Assembly (NCBI RefSeq): GCF_016861785.1
Contig: NZ_BOLS01000002.1
Span: 62,001-126,000 of the forward strand
Direction of reading: 5' to 3'
Source: Lacticaseibacillus mingshuiensis
GTDB lineage: Bacteria > Bacillota > Bacilli > Lactobacillales > Lactobacillaceae
DNA length: 64,000 nt
Shown here: positions 46,468-54,801 of the stretch, one piece after another
Layout: each line of letters begins with the position of its first letter
Position numbering within the stretch: position 1 is the stretch's first letter
Notes under the pieces: model-generated
Told to the model about the DNA's origin: nothing
What the model saw: only the letters and a program-made list of their open reading frames with translations
Database searches by the model: none
Program-made: the position numbers and the translations under genes

Positions 46468-47585
46468 CGCGTCTCATCCTCCAATTGAACTGCATCAAGC
46501 AGGTTTATCGTGTCTAGCCCTGTCACCGTCAAATGGCCCATTTTTCGCGCGGGCCGAATCTCGGCCTTCCCATAATCATGAAAATGCCACTCAGGATGGT
46601 GCGGCCACTGCTGGCGTGCCGCAGTGAGATCACTGCCCAATAGATTGCGCATCACTGCCGGTGCCCGCTGAACGATCGGCGGAATCGGCAAGCCGCAGAT
46701 ACTCAGGATATGGGCCTGGAACTGGGAAAAATTGCAGGCCTCAATGGAATAATGGCCGGAATTGTGTGGCCTTGGCGCCAGCTCGTTGACCACCACGCCA
46801 TGCGTCGTCTCAAAGAGTTCGATGCCAAGCACGCCGCGCAGATCCAAGGCCGTGGCGATGCGTGCCGCCATGTCCTCGATGCGCCGGCCAAGCGCCGGAT
46901 CCAGATGCGGCGCCGGGGCAATGGTGGTGTGTAGAATATGCTGCGCGTGCCGATTTTCAACGATCGGAAAACAGCGGACCTTGTCTTGACCATCGCGGGT
47001 GACCATCAGGGACAACTCACGCGTGAAGCTCAGGCGTTCTTCCAGAATACATGGCGTCTTGGCGGCCAACGCCTGCGCTTTCGCGAGATCCGCCGGCCCG
47101 TTCACATTCACCTGGCCGTGACCGTCATAACCACCTGTGGTCGTCTTCAAAATGGCTGGCACTCCGATCTCATGAATCGCTTCAACTAAATGCGATTCAT
47201 CTGGCACCGAGGCAAACGCCGCAGTTGGAATACCCAGCTCGCGCAAGGTCGTTTTTTCCTGAACCCGGTCGCGGGTGAGCGCCAATAGGTTTGTGCCCTG
47301 GGGCAAGGCCGCATACTGCTTGGCCGCCTCAAGTGCCGCCAGATCCACATTTTCAAATTCATACGTCAGGACATCTGCCGCCTTGGCCAGCCGCATCAAG
47401 GCATCGCGGTCATCATAATCGTTGACCAGCTGAAAATCCGCGACCTGGCCTGCTGGTGCATCTGGTGTGGGATCAAGCACCCCCACGCGATACCCCATTT
47501 CCTTTGCCGCCTGGGCCAGCATTTGACCAAGCTGGCCGCCGCCAACGATGCCGATCGTCGCAGGTGGAATGATTGCCTCAATCAT
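46464..47585 (-). CDS. purK: N5-CAIR synthetase
   Basis: A 373-aa ATP-grasp enzyme converting AIR to N5-CAIR. The N-terminal nucleotide loop [12 protein letters not shown] and [18 protein letters not shown] are diagnostic. The ATG at 47585 overlaps the purE end by 8 nt and has GAGGC upstream. Confidence 0.96.
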   Translation of the reverse strand: MIEAIIPPATIGIVGGGQLGQMLAQAAKEMGYRVGVLDPTPDAPAGQVADFQLVNDYDDRDALMRLAKAADVLTYEFENVDLAALEAAKQYAALPQGTNLLALTRDRVQEKTTLRELGIPTAAFASVPDESHLVEAIHEIGVPAILKTTTGGYDGHGQVNVNGPADLAKAQALAAKTPCILEERLSFTRELSLMVTRDGQDKVRCFPIVENRHAQHILHTTIAPAPHLDPALGRRIEDMAARIATALDLRGVLGIELFETTHGVVVNELAPRPHNSGHYSIEACNFSQFQAHILSICGLPIPPIVQRAPAVMRNLLGSDLTAARQQWPHHPEWHFHDYGKAEIRPARKMGHLTVTGLDTINLLDAVQLEDETR

Positions 47586-48063
47586 CAAGGGCTGCCTCGC
47601 TTTCTTCTGCTGCCTTGGTCTGGGCTTCACGAAATGCGGTCAAGCGTGCCAGCAGGGCAGGATCGTGGCCTGCAAGGATCGATGCCGCAAAGAGTGCCGC
47701 ATTCGCCGCCCCTGCCTCACCGATGGCCATTGTTGCCACTGGCACCCCAGCGGGCATTTGAACGATCGACAAAAGGGAGTCGACACCGTTTAATGTTCGT
47801 GTTTTAACAGGAACGCCGATCACTGGCACGAGGGTGTTCGCCGCCAACATGCCAGGTAGATGCGCGGCCCCGCCTGCGCCTGCAATGATCACGTCGATTC
47901 CGGCCGTCGCCGCATTTTTGGCAAACGTTGAAAGGGTCTCAGGCATTCGATGCGCTGATATCACCCGTTTCACGTACGGTATTGCTAGTTGTTCCAACTG
48001 CTTTGCTGCTACTTTCATGGTCGGCCAATCCGATTTGGAGCCCATGACGATCGCCACTTGCAC
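47578..48063 (-). CDS. purE: N5-CAIR mutase
   Basis: A 161-aa class I Pur[20 protein letters not shown] and [11 protein letters not shown] form the active site. The start is a GTG at 48063, after GAGGTG; this gives family length, whereas the frame extends upstream into the promoter. First gene of the 11-gene IMP operon; purA and purB are absent here. Confidence 0.96.
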   Translation of the reverse strand: MQVAIVMGSKSDWPTMKVAAKQLEQLAIPYVKRVISAHRMPETLSTFAKNAATAGIDVIIAGAGGAAHLPGMLAANTLVPVIGVPVKTRTLNGVDSLLSIVQMPAGVPVATMAIGEAGAANAALFAASILAGHDPALLARLTAFREAQTKAAEESEAALDD

Positions 48064-48092
48064 GCTGGTCACCTCTTTCATTTGATAGCCAA

Positions 48093-48121
48093 AATATAGC
48101 ACAGAATTTCGAACGCCTCAA
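48093..48121 (-). promoter_or_regulatory. Promoter of the pur operon
   Basis: On the minus strand TTGAGG and TATATT (48093-48098) are 17 nt apart; predicted transcription start near 48086, 23 nt before the purE GTG. Confidence 0.65.
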
Positions 48122-48133
48122 CCAATTTTGCTA

Positions 48134-48170
48134 ACGTTGTTCGTTTATTTATAAATTAATGTTCGTGTTT
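48134..48170 (-). promoter_or_regulatory. Two PurBox-like sites upstream of purE
   Basis: The minus strand carries AACACGAACATTAA and ATAAACGAACAACG, two matches to the CGAAC-centred PurBox, 22 bp apart, i.e. two helical turns on one face. They lie about 77 and 55 bp upstream of the predicted start. In Lactococcus an activating PurBox sits near -76, so PurR activation by PRPP is likely. The PurR gene is not in this window. Confidence 0.65.
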
Positions 48171-48182
48171 ATTTTTCTGTAT

Positions 48183-48216
48183 AAAAAAAGCCGAGACATT
48201 TTGATTGTCTCAGCTT
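48183..48216 (-). terminator. Terminator of the ROK kinase gene
   Basis: AGCTGAGACA / TGTCTCGGCT stem with seven T on the minus strand. Confidence 0.9.
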
Positions 48217-48244
48217 TCCGTTTTCCCTGGTCTATCCGACCCGC

Positions 48245-49108
48245 TTAGTCCAGATGTTGCTCGAAATTTGCGACCGCGCCGATCAGGTTGGCTTCATCTT
48301 TGTATTTGCAGATCGCGACTTCCGGACGAACGGTCGCGATCTCGACCTGCTTCATGATCGCATCAAGGGCAGCCTCAACACCAGGAAGCAAGCGTGGATT
48401 ACGCGACACGCCCCCGCCCAGCAAAAACAGCTCCGGATCATAGCTGTACTGCAGATTGAAGATCGTCACAGCCAGTGCATGATACATGGTCTCGACTTCC
48501 TTGATCGCCTGCGGATCACCGGCGTCGGCCAGATCAAAGACCTCTTTACCTGACTTGTTTTCGCCGGTCGCGGCATTGTAGCGATTAGCCGCATTGACGG
48601 CAGTACCAAGGCCGCTGACGGTATTGTCGCCTTGGACCATGAACCCGAACTCGCCGCCAAGCAGATGCGCGCCATGTTCGATCTTGCCATCCGCGATGAT
48701 CGCACCGCCGACCCCAGTGCCCAGGACCAGCACGATCACGCGTTTCTTCCCAGCCCCTGCACCGCTAGCAACTTCTGCAAGTGCGGCACAGTTCGCGTCA
48801 TTTTCGAATGTCACCGGCAGGCCGAAATGTGCAGCAAGTTCCGGTTGAATCGGAAAATTATGAATGTAAGGCAAGGCACTGGCACCTTCGATGACCCCAG
48901 TGTCCTGGTTCACAGCCCCCGGTGTCGACATGGCCACACCGGTGATGGCGTAAGCCTGCTGGAACTTCTTCACCTCAGCCGTCAGATCCTCATAAAATCC
49001 AGTCAGTGTCTTCGGTGTGGCGATCGCGTGCGCCGCCTTTAGTTCATTGTTGTCCCAGACTGCTAACTTGATCGTCGTGCCACCGACATCGATCACTGCT
49101 AATGCCAT
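48245..49108 (-). CDS. ROK family sugar kinase, zinc-motif-less
   Basis: A 287-aa ROK kinase with the phosphate loop DVGGTTIKLAVWD, the catalytic ENDANCAAL and the adenosine motif GTGVGGAIIADG. It lacks the ROK zinc motif (His plus CxCGxxGC): the segment HLLGGEFGFMVQGDNTVSG has neither the usual GH nor the cysteines. Such zinc-free ROK kinases are often beta-glucoside or other sugar kinases (BglK-like) rather than GlcK. It lies alone between the pur operon and ptsHI; substrate unknown. Confidence 0.88.
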   Translation of the reverse strand: MALAVIDVGGTTIKLAVWDNNELKAAHAIATPKTLTGFYEDLTAEVKKFQQAYAITGVAMSTPGAVNQDTGVIEGASALPYIHNFPIQPELAAHFGLPVTFENDANCAALAEVASGAGAGKKRVIVLVLGTGVGGAIIADGKIEHGAHLLGGEFGFMVQGDNTVSGLGTAVNAANRYNAATGENKSGKEVFDLADAGDPQAIKEVETMYHALAVTIFNLQYSYDPELFLLGGGVSRNPRLLPGVEAALDAIMKQVEIATVRPEVAICKYKDEANLIGAVANFEQHLD

Positions 49109-49236
49109 AATTGTTTCCCCCTTAGAATGATTACTTAATCAGTGTACCGCTTTCACGCCGCCTTGACGAGGGCCGGCAGTGCCGGGGATCAGAAACGAAC
49201 GCGCTTGGACGCGGCCAACCCCAGAAATTTTGCGAA

Positions 49237-49270
49237 ACAAAAAAACGCCACCCTCAAAAGAGAGCGACGC
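49237..49270 (-). terminator. Terminator of ptsHI
   Basis: GGCGTCGCTCTC / GAGGGTGGCGT stem followed by seven T on the minus strand. Confidence 0.8.
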
Positions 49271-49283
49271 CTTCAAGTTGTGA

Positions 49284-51011
49284 TCACTTGGCTGCAGTGT
49301 ATTTTTCAACAAGCGCCTTGTTCTCATCATTTGAGATGGAGTCGTTGAGTGCCTTCTCAGCCATTTCGGCCATGTCAGCAGTCGACAACTTCTTCATCAG
49401 ACTGCGCACCCGCAAAACGGAGGTCGCAGACATCGAATATTCATCAAGACCCAGACCCAAAAGCAGTGGCACCATGATCGGGTCGCCCGCTGCTTCGCCG
49501 CACATGCCGGCCCACTTGCCTTCCTTGTGCGCGGAATCAATGACGTGCTTGATCAAGCGCAGGATGGACGGGTTGTAAGGCTGGTAGAGATACGACACGC
49601 GGTCGTTGCCACGATCGGCAGCCATCGTGTATTGAATCAGGTCGTTGGTGCCGATCGAGAAGAAGTCGACGTGCTTGGCGAACTGGTCGGCCAAAACAGC
49701 GGCGGCTGGAATCTCGATCATGATTCCGAGTTGGATGCTGTCGGAGACTTTGACCCCGGCCTTGACCAGGTTGTCCTTCTCTTCGAGGAAGACTTTCTTG
49801 GCAGCTTCAAACTCCTGAATCGTCGCGATCATCGGGAACATGATCCGCAGATTGCCGAATGCACTTGCACGAAGTAAGGCACGCAGCTGAGTACGGAAGA
49901 TATCCTGACGGTCAAGTGAGATCCGAATCGCACGGTATCCAAGGAACGGATTTTGCTCATCCGGCAGTGGCAGGTAAGGCAGATGCTTATCCCCGCCGAT
50001 ATCCATGGTGCGCACAACGACTGGCTTCGGATTCATCGTTTCGAGGACCTTTTTGTAGGCTTCGAACTGATCATCTTCGGTCGGCAGTTCTGCGGAATCC
50101 ATGTACAGGAATTCGGTCCGATAAAGACCGATTCCTTCAGCCCCATTGGCAAGAACGCCATCCAGGTCCTTCGGTGTCCCAATATTTGCGGCAACGTCAA
50201 AATGTTTGCCATCCGCAGTCACGGATGCCGCCGTCTTGAGCAACTGCCACTCCGCCTTTTGCTTGGCAAATGCGTCTGCATCTGCCTGTGCTTGGGCGAT
50301 CTGTGCCTCGGATGGGTCGATGGTGACTTCCCCGGTCAAGCCGTTGACTGTCACCATTTCGCCTGCCTCAACACTGGTGGTGATGGAATCCGTCCCGACG
50401 ATCGCTGGAATCTCAAGCGAGCGCGCCATGATCGCAGAATGTGCGGTCCGGCCACCGATATCCGTGACGAACGCCTTAACGAAATTCTTATCGAGCTGCG
50501 CGGTGTCAGAAGGTGTCAGGTCATGTGCGACCAAAATGACTTCTTCGTCGATCAGTGCAGGGTTTGGTAAAACTCGGCCCAGCAAGTGTGCCAAGATGCG
50601 CTTCGTGACATCACGAATATCAGCAGCACGCTCTTGCATGTAGGCGTTGTCGGTCATCGCTTCAAAGGTCGCGATGAACATATCGGACACGGACTTCAAA
50701 GCGCCTTCCGCGTTGATCTTGTCATCTTTGATCTTATTTTCGATGGCGCCAGCAAATTCTGGGTCTGCCAAGATCATCATGTGGGCATCAAAGACTTGCG
50801 CCTCTTCTTCCCCTAACGATTTAGCGGCCTTGTCGCGGATGATCTGTAATTCATCGTTGCTTTGCGAAAGCGCCTTGTGCAAACGGTCGATTTCTTTTTC
50901 CGGATCCTGGATCGAAGTCTGAGAAAATGACAAATCGGGTTGCACTAAAAGATAAGCCTTCGCGGTTGCGATGCCATCACTAGCGGCGATCCCTTTCAGT
51001 GACTTTGTCAT
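49284..51011 (-). CDS. ptsI: PTS enzyme I
   Basis: A 575-aa PEP-protein phosphotransferase that phosphorylates HPr, starting all PTS sugar uptake. The phospho-histidine is near residue 189 in [12 protein letters not shown]; the PEP-binding part has [23 protein letters not shown] and MCGEAAGD. Its ATG overlaps the ptsH stop (TAATG). AAGGAAGG lies about 13 nt upstream. Confidence 0.97.
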   Translation of the reverse strand: MTKSLKGIAASDGIATAKAYLLVQPDLSFSQTSIQDPEKEIDRLHKALSQSNDELQIIRDKAAKSLGEEEAQVFDAHMMILADPEFAGAIENKIKDDKINAEGALKSVSDMFIATFEAMTDNAYMQERAADIRDVTKRILAHLLGRVLPNPALIDEEVILVAHDLTPSDTAQLDKNFVKAFVTDIGGRTAHSAIMARSLEIPAIVGTDSITTSVEAGEMVTVNGLTGEVTIDPSEAQIAQAQADADAFAKQKAEWQLLKTAASVTADGKHFDVAANIGTPKDLDGVLANGAEGIGLYRTEFLYMDSAELPTEDDQFEAYKKVLETMNPKPVVVRTMDIGGDKHLPYLPLPDEQNPFLGYRAIRISLDRQDIFRTQLRALLRASAFGNLRIMFPMIATIQEFEAAKKVFLEEKDNLVKAGVKVSDSIQLGIMIEIPAAAVLADQFAKHVDFFSIGTNDLIQYTMAADRGNDRVSYLYQPYNPSILRLIKHVIDSAHKEGKWAGMCGEAAGDPIMVPLLLGLGLDEYSMSATSVLRVRSLMKKLSTADMAEMAEKALNDSISNDENKALVEKYTAAK

Positions 51012-51277
51012 TAGTCAGACAAGCCTTCCTTCTTCATGGTGTCTTCGATCGCAGCGATCGCGTCTGCTTCGTCTGCGCCTTCAGCGGAGATGGAAACATC
51101 AGCACCCTGGCCGACGCCAAGACTCATCACACCCATGATGGACTTCAGGTTGACGCTCTTGCCCTTGTATTCAAGGTTGATATCGGAGTTGAACTTGCTT
51201 GCCGCCTGCACCAAAAGAGTGGCCGGACGTGCATGGATCCCTGTTTCTGCAATGATGTTAAATTCACGTTTTTCCAT
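51011..51277 (-). CDS. ptsH: PTS phosphocarrier HPr
   Basis: An 88-aa HPr with phospho-His15 in GIHARPAT and regulatory Ser46 in [10 protein letters not shown], the target of HPr kinase that turns on CcpA-mediated catabolite repression. AAGGAG precedes the ATG at 51277. Forms the ptsHI operon. Confidence 0.97.
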   Translation of the reverse strand: MEKREFNIIAETGIHARPATLLVQAASKFNSDINLEYKGKSVNLKSIMGVMSLGVGQGADVSISAEGADEADAIAAIEDTMKKEGLSD

Positions 51278-51317
51278 GACTAATCTGCTCCTTCGCCTAA
51301 AAGAATTCATTTGCCGA

Positions 51318-51338
51318 ATAGAATTTTCGATTCTATTT
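51318..51338 (-). promoter_or_regulatory. Perfect inverted repeat upstream of ptsH
   Basis: AATAGAAT-N5-ATTCTATT, an exact 8-bp palindrome 41 nt upstream of the ptsH start, overlapping a plausible -10 region downstream of TTTACA. It could be an operator or a 5'-leader hairpin. Confidence 0.4.
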
Positions 51339-51388
51339 CTTGTAAACCTTACCATTATTTGGCCATCTGGACAAGTGGCTACGCACTA

Positions 51389-51580
51389 TTAATCCGCATT
51401 TGACGAGCGAAAATGGTAGTTGATCTTGCCGCCGCGCTGGGCGTCTCCGACGATCTCTTTGCGCGCCGGATAATTCGTCCATGCTTGGCGAAAATCGTTG
51501 AAGTGTTCTGGGTCGATCTCGAGCACTTCGAGTTTCCCTGCGCGCAGGTCGTCCATCAGTGATGTGTAATCCGGTGCCAT
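51389..51580 (-). CDS. 63-aa conserved-looking small protein, unknown
   Basis: A 63-aa acidic protein (APDYTSLMDDLRAGKLEVLEI ... GKINYHFRSS split) with a good ribosome site (GAAGGGGG) before the ATG. It lies upstream of ptsH and divergent from clpE. No domain recognised. Confidence 0.65.
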   Translation of the reverse strand: MAPDYTSLMDDLRAGKLEVLEIDPEHFNDFRQAWTNYPARKEIVGDAQRGGKINYHFRSSNAD

Positions 51581-51700
51581 TTGCTTGCCCCCTTCCTCTC
51601 TACAGGACTACGATAGCATTGTCCAAACGACCAGACAAGCAAACAGTCGTCATTGGTCAAAACTCCCAGAATATCACGATGGGAGCGGTTGCAATCTTTT

Positions 51701-51727
51701 TTAGCACTCGTCAGGCGCGAGTGCTTG
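51701..51727 (+). promoter_or_regulatory. CIRCE element (HrcA operator) upstream of clpE
   Basis: TTAGCACTC-N9-GAGTGCTTG matches the CIRCE consensus TTAGCACTC-N9-GAGTGCTAA in 16 of 18 arm positions. It overlaps the -35 of the clpE promoter, so HrcA would block polymerase binding. Confidence 0.85.
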
Positions 51728-51752
51728 ATTTTTGCTTTTGCCGGTGTATACT
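51725..51752 (+). promoter_or_regulatory. Promoter of clpE
   Basis: TTGATT (51725-51730) and TATACT (51747-51752) with a 16-nt spacer. The CIRCE element covers its -35 and the CtsR box its start site. Confidence 0.75.
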
Positions 51753-51753
51753 A

Positions 51754-51777
51754 GGGTCAAGGTCAAAAAAGGTCAGA
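51754..51777 (+). promoter_or_regulatory. CtsR operator at the clpE start site
   Basis: GGTCAAAAAAGGTCAGA (51761-51777) matches the CtsR heptad direct repeat (RGTCAAANANRGTCAAA) with one change; a further GGTCAA half-site precedes it. It covers the predicted transcription start. Confidence 0.85.
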
Positions 51778-51823
51778 CAACCTTTTTGCGACCATTTACG
51801 TCTTATCAATGGAAGGTCGTGAC

Positions 51824-54055
51824 ATGATGCTGTGTGAGAATTGTCATCAAAACCCAGCCACGATTCATTTATATACAAGTGTTAACGGTCAGCGCAAAGA
51901 GATCGATCTTTGCCAGAACTGCTATCAGCAACTGAAAGCACAAGCAGGTGGAAAAATGAGCCCAACAAATGCAACAAATGATCCATTCGGCTTCAACAGC
52001 CTGGACGACATTTTCCGCGCAATGAGCCAAGGTCAAGGCCAAGCGCCACAGGACCAAACTCCGCCGACCCAATCAGGCCGCGGCGGCGGGCCGAGAGACC
52101 CACGTGGTCCTCAAGGTAATGACCAAAGCATTTTGGGTCAGTTTGGCGTGGACCTGACAGCCAAGGCACGTCATGGCGAGATCGATCCGGTGATCGGTCG
52201 CGACAAGGAGATCGCCCGAGTCATCGAGATCTTGAATCGCCGGACCAAGAACAACCCTGTTTTGATCGGTGAAGCAGGGGTCGGGAAGACCGCGGTCGTC
52301 GAAGGCTTAGCCCTGAAGATCGCAAACGGCGAAGTGCCTGCCAAGTTGCAGGATCGCCGCGTCGTTCAACTCGATGTTGTTTCGCTGGTGCAAGGCACCG
52401 GTATTCGTGGGCAGTTTGAGCAGCGGCTCCAGCAGCTGCTCGATGAGTTGAAACAGGATGCCACTGTGATTCTGTTCATCGATGAGATCCATGAGATCGT
52501 CGGCGCCGGTGATGCCCGTGGTGGCATGGACGCCGGTAATGTCTTCAAGCCGGCTCTGGCGCGTGGTGAGATGCAGCTGGTCGGCGCGACGACCAATAAC
52601 GAATACCGCGAGATCGAAAAAGATTCCGCCCTTGCCCGCCGTCTCCAACCCGTCACGGTGGATGAGCCGTCGCAGGAAGAGACCATCGAGATTCTTAAGG
52701 GAATTCAGCCGCGCTACGAAGCGTTCCATCACGTCAAGTATTCTCCAGAAGCGATCAACGCAGCCGTTTCGCTGTCCGCACGGTACATTCAGGACCGCTT
52801 CTTGCCCGACAAGGCCATCGACTTGCTCGATGAGTCCGGCTCCCGCAAGAATTTGACCATCGATGTCGCCGACCCGCAGACGATCAAGGACAAGATCGCC
52901 GATGCCGAAAAGCAAAAACAGGCCGCGCTCAAACAGGAAGACTATGAAAAAGCCGCCTTCTACCGGGATCAAGTGACAAAGCTCGATGACATGCAGAAAA
53001 AGCAGGCCCTATCTAGTCAAAACGAGACCCCGACCGTCACTGAGAAGGACATGGAACAGATCGTCGAAGAAAAGACGCACATTCCTGTCGGCGAATTGAA
53101 GCAACAAGAGCAGCAACAGCTCCAAAACTTGGCGCCTGATCTTGAAGCTCATGTGATCGGCCAAAATGAGGCGGTCGATAAAGTCGCCCGCGCCATTCGC
53201 CGCAACCGCATCGGCTTCAACAAGACCGGCCGCCCAATTGGCTCCTTCCTCTTTGTCGGCCCAACCGGTGTCGGCAAGACCGAGCTCGCCAAGCAACTGG
53301 CCAAAGAGCTGTTTGGCTCGACCGATTCGATGATTCGCTTCGATATGTCGGAGTACATGGAAAAATTCAGTGTGTCCAAGCTTATCGGGTCGCCGCCAGG
53401 TTATGTCGGCTATGAAGAAGCCGGCCAACTGACCGAACAGGTGCGGCGCAATCCGTACAGCCTGATCTTGTTGGATGAAATTGAAAAGGCGCATCCGGAT
53501 GTGATGAACATGTTCCTTCAGATCTTGGATGACGGCCGCCTGACCGACAGCCAGGGTCGCACCGTTTCGTTCAAAGACACGATCATCATCATGACGTCAA
53601 ACGCCGGCTCCACCGATGCCGAGGCCAACGTGGGCTTCGGGGCATCGCTGAACGGCACAACGAAGAGCGTGATGAATCAGTTGGGCAACTACTTCAAGCC
53701 CGAATTCCTCAACCGTTTTGATGACATTATCGAATTCAAGACGCTGAGTAAGGAAAGCTTGATGCAGATCGTTGGGCTGATGATCGCCGATACCAATAAC
53801 AACATCAAGAACCAGGGTCTGTCAATCAAGGTCACCGAGCCCGTCAAGGAAAAACTCGTCGAGCTGGGCTACGATCCTGCCATGGGAGCGCGGCCATTGC
53901 GCCGGGTCATTCAGGAGCAGATCGAGGACCGCGTCGCCGACTTTTACCTGGATCATCCAACCGCCAAAGCCTTGGAGGCACGCATTGCAAACGGTGACAT
54001 CGCCATTTCCGATGCCGCCCCTGCCCAGGTCAAAAGCGATCAGGTGAAAAAATAA
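51824..54055 (+). CDS. clpE: Clp ATPase ClpE
   Basis: A 743-aa Hsp100 unfoldase for ClpP. The N-terminal zinc finger has C4, C7, C30 and C33, the mark of ClpE. AAA-1 (Walker A GEAGVGKT) and AAA-2 (GPTGVGKT, and [10 protein letters not shown]) are split by a short UVR-like coil ([12 protein letters not shown]). The ATG at 51824 is preceded by GGAAGG; an earlier in-frame ATG overlaps that site. Apparent dual HrcA and CtsR control makes it a heat/protein stress gene. Confidence 0.96.
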   Translation: MMLCENCHQNPATIHLYTSVNGQRKEIDLCQNCYQQLKAQAGGKMSPTNATNDPFGFNSLDDIFRAMSQGQGQAPQDQTPPTQSGRGGGPRDPRGPQGNDQSILGQFGVDLTAKARHGEIDPVIGRDKEIARVIEILNRRTKNNPVLIGEAGVGKTAVVEGLALKIANGEVPAKLQDRRVVQLDVVSLVQGTGIRGQFEQRLQQLLDELKQDATVILFIDEIHEIVGAGDARGGMDAGNVFKPALARGEMQLVGATTNNEYREIEKDSALARRLQPVTVDEPSQEETIEILKGIQPRYEAFHHVKYSPEAINAAVSLSARYIQDRFLPDKAIDLLDESGSRKNLTIDVADPQTIKDKIADAEKQKQAALKQEDYEKAAFYRDQVTKLDDMQKKQALSSQNETPTVTEKDMEQIVEEKTHIPVGELKQQEQQQLQNLAPDLEAHVIGQNEAVDKVARAIRRNRIGFNKTGRPIGSFLFVGPTGVGKTELAKQLAKELFGSTDSMIRFDMSEYMEKFSVSKLIGSPPGYVGYEEAGQLTEQVRRNPYSLILLDEIEKAHPDVMNMFLQILDDGRLTDSQGRTVSFKDTIIIMTSNAGSTDAEANVGFGASLNGTTKSVMNQLGNYFKPEFLNRFDDIIEFKTLSKESLMQIVGLMIADTNNNIKNQGLSIKVTEPVKEKLVELGYDPAMGARPLRRVIQEQIEDRVADFYLDHPTAKALEARIANGDIAISDAAPAQVKSDQVKK

Positions 54056-54070
54056 TCAATGGTTATGAAC

Positions 54071-54110
54071 GGAACTGGGACAAAACTTTTGTTTTGTCCC
54101 AGTTCCTGTA
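54071..54110 (+). terminator. Hairpin after clpE
   Basis: GGAACTGGGACAAAA / TTTTGTCCCAGTTCC, a perfect 15-bp stem, but with only CTGTATA after it. Probable terminator with a weak T-run. Confidence 0.6.
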
Positions 54111-54137
54111 TAGTGCACTAATGTTACAGCAGTGTCG

Positions 54138-54247
54138 TGGGCCAAATGTCCGGGTCCGAGCGGCTAAGGTCCCAATCACCTGGTCCAAAGTTCGGACCTG
54201 GCGCTTGGAACACTTACCTGTCGGACCCAAAAACGACATTTGTCCCA
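54138..54247 (+). repeat. Long imperfect palindrome, second type
   Basis: A roughly 105-bp single-copy palindrome: GGGCCAAATGTC / GACATTTGTCCC, GGGTCCGA / TCGGACCC, then TAAGGTCCCAA / TTGGAACACTTA and an apical CCTGGTCC / GGACCTGG. It has the same nested-arm architecture as the repeat family but no shared end sequence. Bases 54056-54448 hold only this, the clpE hairpin and the next promoter. Confidence 0.65.
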
Positions 54248-54363
54248 CTTCCGTTTTTTTCCAAACTGCGTGAAGCCAGTGTCCAACAGTCACCAAGACC
54301 CATGGAAAAACTGTTTTGCGTGAGGATTTTTTAAGCATTTCGCACATGGCATTTGCGCGGCTG

Positions 54364-54416
54364 TGCTACAATATGAGTGGAAATAAATACTGGCTTTGTA
54401 GCGCGGGTGCTACAAA
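54364..54416 (+). promoter_or_regulatory. Extended -10 promoter and leader hairpin of the DUF1827 gene
   Basis: TGCTACAAT (extended -10, 54364-54372) is followed in the leader by a perfect hairpin TTTGTAGC-N6-GCTACAAA (54395-54416), 32 nt before the start codon. The hairpin repeats the GCTACAA of the -10 region, so it could act at DNA or RNA level. Confidence 0.5.
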
Positions 54417-54448
54417 CGTCAAGACTAGCCCACATAGGGGGTGAGCAG

Positions 54449-54748
54449 ATGCGTCTGATCGATGTTACGAACAGTTATCCCAACTTGGTCGCCCAGCAGC
54501 TGGCCAATACAGATACCAAATTCATCAAGATCTATTCGCTTGGCAGCACCACCGTCATCTATACCAAAGCACCGACTCACACAGAGCTCTTGTTCACAAG
54601 TGAGACGCGCAATATCAAAGATACCGAGATCGCCTTTGCTTTAGAGAAGCTATGCAGCGTCAAATTTAAAGACGTGCAGGTGATCAGAGGCGACCGCCTC
54701 GCCGAGGTATCCCTTCCCGCCCGGGTCGAGACCCAGCAAGCGGAGTAG
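54449..54748 (+). CDS. DUF1827 family protein
   Basis: A 99-aa protein (MRLIDVTNSYPNLVAQQL; YSLGSTTVIYTKAPTHTEL) matching the DUF1827 family restricted to lactic acid bacteria and relatives. Function unknown. GGGGGTGAG precedes the ATG at 54449. A terminator follows it, so it is monocistronic. Confidence 0.85.
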   Translation: MRLIDVTNSYPNLVAQQLANTDTKFIKIYSLGSTTVIYTKAPTHTELLFTSETRNIKDTEIAFALEKLCSVKFKDVQVIRGDRLAEVSLPARVETQQAE

Positions 54749-54749
54749 T

Positions 54750-54778
54750 AAAAAGCCGGCAGCGCCGGCTTTTTTTTC
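54750..54778 (+). terminator. Terminator of the DUF1827 gene
   Basis: AGCCGGC / GCCGGCT stem with eight T. Confidence 0.9.
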
Positions 54779-54801
54779 GGTTTTCGAGCAAAGGAGTCAC
54801 C

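Noticed and set aside
51340-51360. A possible cre site (TGTAAACCTTACCA) upstream of ptsH
   Set aside because: Two mismatches at key positions, including the central CG, so no better than chance.
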